From: Fidelibacterota bacterium | GTDB taxonomy: Bacteria; Fidelibacterota; Marinisomatia; Marinisomatales; TCS55 | Direction: 5' to 3' | Length of the DNA: 42,432 nucleotides | Assembly (NCBI GenBank): GCA_014239505.1 | Contig: JAAZYT010000100.1 | Span: 1-42,432, forward strand | Shown: piece after piece, positions 30,771 through 39,705 of the stretch | Numbering within the stretch: position 1 is the stretch's first letter | How the letters are laid out: each line of letters begins with the position of its first letter | Notes under the pieces: generated by a model | What the model was told of the DNA's origin: nothing | The model's database searches: none | The model's input: the letters and a program-made list of their open reading frames with translations, nothing else | Program-made: the position numbers and the translations under genes

Positions 30771-32367
30771 GAGAGACCTTTTCTTTTAACCTTTGATTAG
30801 ATTTATCAATTGAAAGTGCTCGTCTATAAAAATTCATTGCATCTGATGTTTTATTAATTTTCATCATAATATCACCCAAATGTTCAAGTACAACTGAATT
30901 ATCATTATTAAGTGTTAAAGATGTTTCAATATAATATTGAGCTTTTTTAAAGTTATTTTTTTTATAATAAATCCAACCTATTGTATCTAGATAAGATGCA
31001 TTATTTGGCTCTATCTCGATAGCTTTTGAGGCTAGCTCTAATGCTTTTTCTAGCTCTATTCCACGTTCAACTAAACTGTAAGCATAATTATTAAATGCTT
31101 GAGCATCATTACTATCAATAGTAATTAATTTAAGATATATAGAGTCCGATTTTTCAAATTGATCTATTTCATCGTATAAAATTGCCATAGAATGAAGAAC
31201 GTTTTTTGATTCAGGACTTATTTTTAATGCATTTACAAAGAACTTTTCAGCTTCTTCATATTCTTTGATTTGATAATTACTTAAGCCCAATAAATACTGT
31301 ATAGAAAAGATTTTCTCAAAAGTAGATGAAACTGGAGCAAGTAATGAAATAACTCCTTTATTATCTTTTTCATTCATAAAAACTAAAGATCTACTATAAT
31401 AACCTCTCCAATCTTCAGGAAAGTTAGCAATAAGCTTATCTCCTAAAATTGCAGCTTTATCTAATTGTTTTTCATCCATATAAATATCAAATAAAGAAAA
31501 ATAATAATTGGGATTATTAGAAAAATCTTTGACTAGTAATTCTAATATTGTTAATGCCTTTACTTTTTCTCCACTTCTATATAACAATATTGCTAATTGA
31601 GCTTTTCTTTCAGAATTTTCACCGTATTCTTTATTTAGTGATTCAATAAATTCAATACCTTCTTGAAATAATCCTGAACGAGATAATAAATCAATATAAA
31701 TTGATAAATACCTAGGTTGGTCTATATCAGTTTCTGATAATTTTTTAAAAATTGATTTTGCTTTTTCTTCATCTTTAATTTGTAAAGCAAATCGACCTGC
31801 TGTTTCCAATAGTTCGTTTCTATCTGATTCTAATTTATATGCCGCTAAATAAAGTTCCATTGCATCTTTATATTCTTGATTGACCTTTTTTAACTCAGCT
31901 AAAGCAATAATATATTTAGATTCATTGGGATATAAGTTGTTTAGTCTTTGTAAATAGGTAGTTGCTTTAGTGAATTTTTTTTCTAAAATATATTGATCTG
32001 AAATCATTTGAAGTGCTTGTTTATCCTTGGCATCATTTTTAATGGCGATTAGCAAATGTTTTTCTGATAATTTTGGTTTACCTAAATTCCAATAGCTTTC
32101 GGCAATTGCTGTATGAATTGCACTAACATTTGGATCTAAAGTAAGAGCTTCTTGAAATTCAATTATTGCCATTGCAAAGTCACCTTGATTCATAAGTAGT
32201 TGACCATCCATGAAATGTCGAAGGCCTTTTGGGTTCGGAACTTTTTCCTCTATTTCAACATCACTATCAGTTGAGTCATTAATTGATGGATTATGATTTA
32301 AAGTGCTTTTACATCCAATAAATATTAATATAAATAAGATTAGATTTTTTTTCTTATAAACTTTCAT
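30763..32367 (-). CDS. TPR-repeat lipoprotein
   Basis: Lipobox ILIFIGC; many TPR repeats such as PNASYLDTIGWIYYKKNNFKKAQYYIETSL. Confidence 0.9.
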   Translation of the reverse strand: MKVYKKKNLILFILIFIGCKSTLNHNPSINDSTDSDVEIEEKVPNPKGLRHFMDGQLLMNQGDFAMAIIEFQEALTLDPNVSAIHTAIAESYWNLGKPKLSEKHLLIAIKNDAKDKQALQMISDQYILEKKFTKATTYLQRLNNLYPNESKYIIALAELKKVNQEYKDAMELYLAAYKLESDRNELLETAGRFALQIKDEEKAKSIFKKLSETDIDQPRYLSIYIDLLSRSGLFQEGIEFIESLNKEYGENSERKAQLAILLYRSGEKVKALTILELLVKDFSNNPNYYFSLFDIYMDEKQLDKAAILGDKLIANFPEDWRGYYSRSLVFMNEKDNKGVISLLAPVSSTFEKIFSIQYLLGLSNYQIKEYEEAEKFFVNALKISPESKNVLHSMAILYDEIDQFEKSDSIYLKLITIDSNDAQAFNNYAYSLVERGIELEKALELASKAIEIEPNNASYLDTIGWIYYKKNNFKKAQYYIETSLTLNNDNSVVLEHLGDIMMKINKTSDAMNFYRRALSIDKSNQRLKEKVSPE

Positions 32368-32429
32368 ATTAATTACGTACTTATGTTATTATTTTTTCTA
32401 GTATTTTGATTCATTATGATTCAATGTAT

Positions 32430-34106
32430 TTAATTAGTTGCAATTGAAATTCCATTACCACCTTCAGTTTTAGTCACATACATCGCATTATCTGCCTTAG
32501 AAATTAATTCTCGCACACTTTCAGCATGTAAAGGGAATCCAGACATACCTGCACTAATAGTTATTTTTAAAGAAATTCCCGATTTTAAAAAAACTTTCTC
32601 TGCTATTTTATCAACAATCCTTTGTGCAAGAGGTAGACAAGCTTCAATATCCGTATTTACTAATAAAACTGCAAATTCTTCTCCGCCATATCTTCCAACT
32701 ACATCAATTGCACGTACATTCTCAGCTATTATGTTACTTACTTCTTTTAAAACATAATCTCCATGTAAATGCCCATAACTATCATTCACAACCTTAAACT
32801 TATCAAGGTCTAGTACAACTAGACCAAGATTATGATTAAAACGTTTAGCTCTACTAATTTCTTCATCAAAACGATCTAAAAATGTTTTATGGTTAAGTAA
32901 ACCAGTTAGGCCATCATGCATTGCACTTTGATGCACTTTGTAATATTCTTGTTGCCAAACTAATATAGTGCTGACAGTATTACATAATAATTCTAATAAT
33001 TTTTCATCCGTTTTAGAGTATCTCCTAGATTTTAATCTTTCTAAAGTAATCGCGCCAATAGAACTTTCTTTAGATTTAATTGGAGAACTTAATATCGACA
33101 TAAAATTAAATTTTTCCTTATCGCCAGGGAAAAAACGGTATAATTCAGGAAAGTTTTCGATCCAGGAATTTGAATTTATAAGTTTATTTTTTTTGACAGC
33201 TAGCCCATGCAAACTATTATCTAAGTTGAAATCTTGACCTTCATCAGCATCTTCACGAATTCCATCAACTAATTTTATTTTTGCATTTTTACCATTATCA
33301 GATAATATTAGTGTTAATTTATCATATTGAAAGAATGCACGGCATATCCCTCGAATTGATTCAAATAGTTCTGATTGATCAGACTTAACCTCTAATTGAT
33401 CAAAAAGATTATTAATTCTTGCAGAAAAATAATTATCAGCTAAAAGTAAATCTAATTCTTCTAAATCTGTCATACCTTTAGTGATTACTCCAACTAACTT
33501 TTCAATAATACTCTTATCATTATCATTAATGGAAGAAAAATGATTACTAAATACAAGAAGACAACCAACCGTTTTGTCAGAATATTTAATAGGGAACCCA
33601 ATTATGACTTCACTACCCCTCCACGTTTTTTCACCAAATATTTCTTCCCAGCTTTCATCTTTATTATATTTAATAATTATTGGCTTATTATTCTTAATTA
33701 TCTTTGAAATCATAATATTGTTTATATTAACAAAATCTTTGAATGCAAAGTTTGAACTATTTTGTTTTTTATAACCACTATTTTCTAAATCAGTCATGTA
33801 TATTGCAGTATTATATTTTGGATTAACAACTGATACTAAATCAATAATCTGTTCAATTAGCTTCTTATAATGTGATTGTATTGCAGATAAGTCTGGTATG
33901 TTTTGAGAATCAGTTTCAATATTTTTATCTAACAATTTTTTGTTTAAAATATTAGGGAATGCGTAACGTGTAAAAGTAATAGCTAAAGCACCAATCGCAA
34001 TTCCCTTAATAATAAGAATCATAATATTATTATAATTTGGATATATCAATAAAATGAGAATTGTAAAAAATAGTATAATAGCTGAGATTTGGCGATTAAA
34101 TAACAT
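32430..34106 (-). CDS. Membrane-anchored GAF-domain diguanylate cyclase
   Basis: N-terminal TM segments, GAF-like region, C-terminal GGEEF active site with RAID (RxxD) five residues upstream. Confidence 0.93.
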   Translation of the reverse strand: MLFNRQISAIILFFTILILLIYPNYNNIMILIIKGIAIGALAITFTRYAFPNILNKKLLDKNIETDSQNIPDLSAIQSHYKKLIEQIIDLVSVVNPKYNTAIYMTDLENSGYKKQNSSNFAFKDFVNINNIMISKIIKNNKPIIIKYNKDESWEEIFGEKTWRGSEVIIGFPIKYSDKTVGCLLVFSNHFSSINDNDKSIIEKLVGVITKGMTDLEELDLLLADNYFSARINNLFDQLEVKSDQSELFESIRGICRAFFQYDKLTLILSDNGKNAKIKLVDGIREDADEGQDFNLDNSLHGLAVKKNKLINSNSWIENFPELYRFFPGDKEKFNFMSILSSPIKSKESSIGAITLERLKSRRYSKTDEKLLELLCNTVSTILVWQQEYYKVHQSAMHDGLTGLLNHKTFLDRFDEEISRAKRFNHNLGLVVLDLDKFKVVNDSYGHLHGDYVLKEVSNIIAENVRAIDVVGRYGGEEFAVLLVNTDIEACLPLAQRIVDKIAEKVFLKSGISLKITISAGMSGFPLHAESVRELISKADNAMYVTKTEGGNGISIATN

Positions 34107-34177
34107 ATTAAAAATTAAAAATCCCTACGGTCAAATACATCAACTACAAGGATTTTTTTAAAAGTGATAAAAAAGAA

Positions 34178-34732
34178 TTATTTCTGATCTTTTACGAACT
34201 GAATTTTATTATTTAAGCTAGGGGTTTTCTTATTGATAATTGTAGTATCTGAAGTGTCACTTTTTGCTTCTTTCGAAACAAATACTTTTGATTGTGAATT
34301 TTGGTTTAAGTCATCAAGGTCTAAAGTTGGCGCATTAATATCTCCAGTTAATACTGGTGTACTACGATTAAGTAATACTGAATTGGGCCACAAGTTGATA
34401 CCGATAGAAATAAATGAAACTACTAAAATTGACAATAAAGTAGCATATAGAGGTGTAAAACCAAAAAGAGTTCTAGAAGGTTTTTCAATAATCTTTTTGG
34501 ATGGTCTATTTTTTTCAAATTCAATTCTTCTAAACAAATTAGGCATAAATTCTTTTGAAGCTTTAACATTGCTAAAGTTTTTAGTTGATTCCATTGTTAT
34601 ACGCATTTCATCAACCAAAGTTTTAGCTTCAGTATTTAATTCTATATATTCTTCAAAAACTTTTCTATCAGCTAAACTCAATTCATTATCTAAGTATGCT
34701 GAAATAGAATCTTCAAATTGATAACGATTCAT
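34178..34732 (-). CDS. Putative anti-sigma factor
   Basis: Directly downstream of the ECF sigma gene; N-terminal ISAYLDNELSLADRKVFEEYI typical of anti-sigma domains; one central TM helix. Confidence 0.78.
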   Translation of the reverse strand: MNRYQFEDSISAYLDNELSLADRKVFEEYIELNTEAKTLVDEMRITMESTKNFSNVKASKEFMPNLFRRIEFEKNRPSKKIIEKPSRTLFGFTPLYATLLSILVVSFISIGINLWPNSVLLNRSTPVLTGDINAPTLDLDDLNQNSQSKVFVSKEAKSDTSDTTIINKKTPSLNNKIQFVKDQK

Positions 34733-35320
34733 CTATATGCTATCTCCTATTTTTAAATCTTTTAGTTCTTTTTGTAATTGTAATCTAGCACGATTTATTC
34801 TTGATTTAACCGTTCCTAATGGAACGTCTACTATCTTACTTATTTCTTCATAAGAAAGTTCCTGAATATCTCTAAGAATAGTTACCGTCTTAAAATGTAA
34901 TGGTAGTTTGTTTATAGCTTTCTGAATCCTTTTTTCAACGTATTCACTTTGAGCTATTTTGTCAGTATCAGGCTCAACTGAAGGTAATTCATAATCTTTA
35001 TCTTCAGGGCCTATTTGGCTAAGGTTTGTTACTTTGCGAGTTTTTTTCTTTCTAAGTTCAGTTTTAGCAAGATTTCCTGCAATAGTATACATCCAAGTTG
35101 AAAACTTAGCAATATTCTTATAATAATGTTTATGTGTATACAGTTTAACTAAAGCATCTTGAACAATATCCTCAGCAGATTCAATATCATTTACAAATCT
35201 ATAAATATAATTTATTAATCGATCACGGTATCGATTGACAAGTTCTACATATGATTGTTCATCACCTTTTTGAAAACGAAGAATCAGTTCTTCATCTGAA
35301 AATCTAAATTCATTATCCAT
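34733..35320 (-). CDS. ECF-type RNA polymerase sigma factor (RpoE-like)
   Basis: IESAEDIVQDALVKLY, FSTWMYTIAGNLAKTELRKKK, LSYEEISKIVDVPLGTVKSRINRAR. The track starts at 35362; I prefer MDNEFRFSDEELI at 35320. Confidence 0.93.
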   Translation of the reverse strand: MDNEFRFSDEELILRFQKGDEQSYVELVNRYRDRLINYIYRFVNDIESAEDIVQDALVKLYTHKHYYKNIAKFSTWMYTIAGNLAKTELRKKKTRKVTNLSQIGPEDKDYELPSVEPDTDKIAQSEYVEKRIQKAINKLPLHFKTVTILRDIQELSYEEISKIVDVPLGTVKSRINRARLQLQKELKDLKIGDSI

Positions 35321-36320
35321 TGCTGAGTGTCGCATAGATAAATTCTGTAATTGCTGGTTCATCTTTAATTCTAGAAGTTTTTAATTTTTCGTCAATTTGC
35401 CCTAAACGCTTAAGAGCAAAAACAATTTCTTTGTTTTTAAAATTTTTAGCATAATTTGGTAATTTCTTATTAACACTTGGTGATAATCTACTATAACCTT
35501 TTTTAAAGCTATTTGTTCCATTAAATATTTTAATAAATAAAAGTTCTTGAAAAAATTCAGTTAGAGGGTATAATAAATTTATCATTGTAGTGTCTTGCAA
35601 AACTAATGCTCTACCAAGTTCTAATGATTTATTTAATTCTTTTTTTCCAAGAAAATCAAAAAATTCGTATTGTCTAAAATTCCTTTTCCAACCTGAAAAT
35701 TGTGTAATATCAATTTGATTAATTTCATTGGGATTATCTAAAGAAATTGAAATTTTATCAATTTCATTTTTTAAATGCCCCAATGAATCTCCAGCCATTC
35801 TGACAATGGCAGATATATTGTTGTTAGAGACATCTGAAATTCCATTTTTACTAAAAAATAGCTTCCCCCATTTTATCATTTCATTCTCAAAAGGCGTAGA
35901 ACAAATAATAGGTTTTGATAAAATTGCTAATGACTCCATAAACTTATTTTTTACACCATATTCATTGTGGGATAAAACTAAAATATTATTTGGTGGAGGA
36001 TTTTTATATAATTTTATTATTTCATCTCTAGTTTTACCTCTAAGTCCATTTGGATTCATTAAAATAAATAATTTTTTAGAATTAAATAAATCCTGTGATA
36101 CTAATTGATCTATTATTTCCTTAGAACTCATATCATCAGGAATTAAAAATGTTTTATTTATAGAATCATTATTAAATAATAATTTTGTTAGTTTATCAAT
36201 AAAATAGCTATGTAAGAATTGATCTTCTCCCATTAAAAAATAAATTGGGTGAAGATTACCAGAATCAAGAGCCTTGTAAGCTAATTCAAATGACTTGGTT
36301 TGTAATTGAAACCTGGGCAT
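35313..36320 (-). CDS. holA: DNA polymerase III subunit delta
   Basis: PIYFLMGEDQFLHSYFIDKL, DSLGHLKNEIDKIS, overall HolA architecture. Confidence 0.85.
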   Translation of the reverse strand: MPRFQLQTKSFELAYKALDSGNLHPIYFLMGEDQFLHSYFIDKLTKLLFNNDSINKTFLIPDDMSSKEIIDQLVSQDLFNSKKLFILMNPNGLRGKTRDEIIKLYKNPPPNNILVLSHNEYGVKNKFMESLAILSKPIICSTPFENEMIKWGKLFFSKNGISDVSNNNISAIVRMAGDSLGHLKNEIDKISISLDNPNEINQIDITQFSGWKRNFRQYEFFDFLGKKELNKSLELGRALVLQDTTMINLLYPLTEFFQELLFIKIFNGTNSFKKGYSRLSPSVNKKLPNYAKNFKNKEIVFALKRLGQIDEKLKTSRIKDEPAITEFIYATLSNG

Positions 36321-37085
36321 TTAAAAGAAAACCAATACAATTAGACCAACTACAAAACAATAATAACCAAAAAAGTATAATTTTCCACTTTCTAGTAAAC
36401 TCAACAACCATTTAAGACAAACATATCCAACAAAAAAGGAACATAGAAATGCTCCAATAAGGCTAGTAAACGGAATTATGGTAAGATCAGATTGTGAATC
36501 TAGAGCCATTAATATTCCAGCCCCTGATATTGCTGGAATTGCTAATAAAAATGAAAATTTAGCAGAATTTTTACCTGATATACCTAGAGCTAATCCAGTA
36601 CAAATTGTTATACCTGATCGAGAAATCCCTGGAATAATTGCAATTGCTTGGGTAATCCCTATCAATAATGCTTTTTTGCGATCAATTGGCAAAGAATTAC
36701 TCTTCACTTTTTGAGATAATAATAATATTAAACCTGTAAACATAAGCGCAATTGAAACTGCTTGAACTGAATCAAATAATGTCGAGATATAAGATTTTGC
36801 ACCAAAACCAATTATAATAGCAGGAATAGTTCCTAAAATAAGATAAAAGATATATTTACGAGTTTCCTTATCAGTTATATTTAAAATCAATGATAGAATC
36901 TCTTTCCTGAAAACACATAAAACACTTAAAAGAGTACCTAAGTGAGTTATTATTTCAAAACCATTTCCTGGTATTTTCACATCTAATATTCTTTGGCCTA
37001 GTACAAGGTGACCTGAACTACTTATCGGTAAAAATTCAGTCAATCCCTGAATTATACCTAGTAATATTGCATCTAATAGCGTCAT
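36321..37085 (-). CDS. uppP: Undecaprenyl-diphosphate phosphatase
   Basis: GIIQGLTEFLPISSSGHLVLGQ and IIPGISRSGITI. Confidence 0.97.
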   Translation of the reverse strand: MTLLDAILLGIIQGLTEFLPISSSGHLVLGQRILDVKIPGNGFEIITHLGTLLSVLCVFRKEILSLILNITDKETRKYIFYLILGTIPAIIIGFGAKSYISTLFDSVQAVSIALMFTGLILLLSQKVKSNSLPIDRKKALLIGITQAIAIIPGISRSGITICTGLALGISGKNSAKFSFLLAIPAISGAGILMALDSQSDLTIIPFTSLIGAFLCSFFVGYVCLKWLLSLLESGKLYFFGYYCFVVGLIVLVFF

Positions 37086-37143
37086 TTTTCTTAAAAAATC
37101 TAAAAAGAATATATTAGCAAGTTTATTGAATCAAAAAGAAAGA

Positions 37144-37827
37144 CTAATGCCATCCACATATAGCAACCATCCTCCCTGCTAAATTACCTTGTCTTCGATA
37201 TGAATAAAAAGTTTCTGTCTCACAATAAGTACATTCAGAGCTTAATAAGATATTACTCTTTTGTAGACCTGAATGTATTAGCTGATCTTTTACAATCCCT
37301 TTAAGATTTAACAGCATTCTATCTTTATTACCTTTAATTGAATAAGACGAATCAAATTTAGATGCAACTTCTGGCCCAACTTCAAAACAACACTGACCAA
37401 TAGAAGGTCCAATGACTGCTATTGTAGAATTAGAACTATTACCTTCTTCTTTCAATTTATTAATTGCATTTTGAGATATATTACTGTGAGTTCCTCGCCA
37501 ACCTGAGTGAATTAAACCAAAGTATTGAGTAGAAGGGTTAAATAAAAATAAAGGAATGCAATCAGCTACTAAAATACTTAGAACTGTACTTCTAGTCTTT
37601 GAAAGGATTCCATCAACATTATCTATTCTACATGGATTATCCACTAATTTAATTTTATTTGAATGTATTTGTTTAGGAACTACTAGATTCCTTGAATTAA
37701 AACCAAGGTTATCCACAAACTTATTTCTATTATTAAGAGAAGAATAATCTTCGTCACAATAAGATAAATATGCACTAAATCCATTAGAACCAAAATAGTC
37801 CGAAAAGTCGATATAATTATTTTTCAA
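37144..37827 (-). CDS. pgeF: Laccase-domain protein, YfiH/PgeF family
   Basis: VADCIPLFLF, GLIHSGWRGTHSNI, IGPSIGQCCFEVG. Confidence 0.93.
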   Translation of the reverse strand: MKNNYIDFSDYFGSNGFSAYLSYCDEDYSSLNNRNKFVDNLGFNSRNLVVPKQIHSNKIKLVDNPCRIDNVDGILSKTRSTVLSILVADCIPLFLFNPSTQYFGLIHSGWRGTHSNISQNAINKLKEEGNSSNSTIAVIGPSIGQCCFEVGPEVASKFDSSYSIKGNKDRMLLNLKGIVKDQLIHSGLQKSNILLSSECTYCETETFYSYRRQGNLAGRMVAICGWH

Positions 37828-37833
37828 AATTAA

Positions 37834-39705
37834 CTAAGGATTTTGAGTTAGAATGAGTTCAAGAGAATCACCTCTAAATACACCTTGATGTTTAAATCCT
37901 TTTCCATCAAACTCAATTATTTGAAATGCAGAATTAATCTGTTTATTACTTTGAGAAGGTGAATAGAAAAATCCAACTCCCTTGTGAAAGTCTAAATTCC
38001 TCAGTGCATTATTAAGTAATTCTCTTGATTGGTCTTCAATATCAACTTGTGTTAATAATTTTGCTACGTTATAACCATTATAGAATGAATATTGTTGATT
38101 CCCATTGTAAAGTTCAGGATCTGTATTTTGTTGAGTAAAATTAGTTATAATTGATAGTCCTTTTATATGAGGTCCAATATTTTCTTTTTGTAAAATATTT
38201 AGATTTTGCCAGTTATTATTTCCAATAATTTTTGTTTCCAAATTATACATAGGTATCTGTGGTCCAATGAATTCTAAATCATCAAGATTAATCGGTAGAT
38301 AAATACCATCTATAGTACTAAGAATAACTTTAGAAGAGTCTGAACTACTCATTTTATTTTTTTTCTTCTTAGGTAGATCAAAATAATCCTCTGTTGATAT
38401 ATCAAACAAGGCATCTAAACTATCTATAGACATTCCCAAAGCTTCATCATAATTTTCTTCTTTAGGTAAAAGATCAAAGGCAATTCTTCTAATATTTTTA
38501 AATTGCCTCTTAAGATTTTTTGGTTGACCTGAATACCATTCAGAAACAACTACATTTGCACCTAATAGGTCAACTTCTTTAATAAATGCATCAGTCTGAA
38601 TTTCACCATTTTGATCAGCTGGGGAAACTACTGCTAGAAATTTTAATCCTAATTGATTCACTGCATATCTAGCCGCCATTTTCCCTTGAGTTGCGAGTGT
38701 TGAATTAAAATGGAAAGTTTTACTATTTATATTACTTAAATCATTTTGTTGTGTATTAGTTAATATAATCGGTAAGTCAGTATTACTTAATGCACTAGTA
38801 ATTGCTAAAGATGACTGTTCATTTAAAGGGGAAATTATTGTTTTTATCTGATTCATCTTTTCAAGGTTTCGTGCATCTATTATAGCTTGCAAATCATTAC
38901 TACGAGTATCTTTAACTAAAATAGATAATCTTTGATTGTCTTTATTAAACGATTTCTCCCCAGCATAAAATCCCGAAAGAAAGGCTTCTCCTTCTTTCGC
39001 GTTTTTCCCAGATATTGGTAAAACAATACCAACCATTAAGACAGCTGAAGGTGGCTCATAAGACCTTCTAAGTAAATTTTCATAGAAAAGGGCATAGATA
39101 TCAGGTAAAAATAATGGATCAATTTTATTCAATATTATTGCTGATTCATCTGGTAATCCGTTTAGCATGTCAGAATTAGCTTTGGCAAGTAAATGTATAT
39201 TGATCGATTCTTTTTTTGATTCAAGAATGAGCATTTCATTTAATATCGAACTTGGTAAGCGAACTTTAATTAATTTTAGTAACTTAGAATCAATTTTGTT
39301 GGTTGTTTTAAAATTAGAAGATAAAGACCTTGATCTATGATACATACGATACGCTGATTCAAAGGCTGATTCATTAACATATAAATCACCTAAAGTTTCC
39401 ATAATATTAACTAAATATATAGTTTTTGGAAACTTAGCAAAAAAAACTCGAGCAGTTTCTTTTGCTTGTTCAGTTTGATTTAGTGCAACCTGTGATTTAA
39501 GTAGTAATAGTAAAGAAGGTTCTTCAAATGATAGGGGATTATCAGCTAATAATCTTTTTAAGATAGTTGAAGTAGTTGCATACTTGCCTTCATTATAATT
39601 TTCAACAGCTTGATTAAATTTTCTTTCAATAACCTGTGATTGTATCCAACCTTGAGAAAAAATCAAGCTAAACATAAAAATTAATGATAAAATATATTTT
39701 TTCAT
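37834..39705 (-). CDS. Secreted protein with TPR-like N-terminus and type I periplasmic-binding-like C-terminus (LivK/LpoA-like)
   Basis: Signal peptide; helical repeats; VGIVLPISGKNAKEGEAFLSGFYAGE...INSAFQIIEFDGKGF. Confidence 0.78.
   Translation of the reverse strand: MKKYILSLIFMFSLIFSQGWIQSQVIERKFNQAVENYNEGKYATTSTILKRLLADNPLSFEEPSLLLLLKSQVALNQTEQAKETARVFFAKFPKTIYLVNIMETLGDLYVNESAFESAYRMYHRSRSLSSNFKTTNKIDSKLLKLIKVRLPSSILNEMLILESKKESINIHLLAKANSDMLNGLPDESAIILNKIDPLFLPDIYALFYENLLRRSYEPPSAVLMVGIVLPISGKNAKEGEAFLSGFYAGEKSFNKDNQRLSILVKDTRSNDLQAIIDARNLEKMNQIKTIISPLNEQSSLAITSALSNTDLPIILTNTQQNDLSNINSKTFHFNSTLATQGKMAARYAVNQLGLKFLAVVSPADQNGEIQTDAFIKEVDLLGANVVVSEWYSGQPKNLKRQFKNIRRIAFDLLPKEENYDEALGMSIDSLDALFDISTEDYFDLPKKKKNKMSSSDSSKVILSTIDGIYLPINLDDLEFIGPQIPMYNLETKIIGNNNWQNLNILQKENIGPHIKGLSIITNFTQQNTDPELYNGNQQYSFYNGYNVAKLLTQVDIEDQSRELLNNALRNLDFHKGVGFFYSPSQSNKQINSAFQIIEFDGKGFKHQGVFRGDSLELILTQNP

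Noticed and set aside
34233-34721. 162-aa plus-strand ORF antisense to the anti-sigma gene
   Set aside because: The minus-strand gene fits a clear sigma/anti-sigma operon. The antisense product has no recognisable motif and its length is explained by AT-rich codon complementarity.
35728-36108. 126-aa plus-strand ORF antisense to holA
   Set aside because: Lies fully inside a well-supported holA; no family motif.
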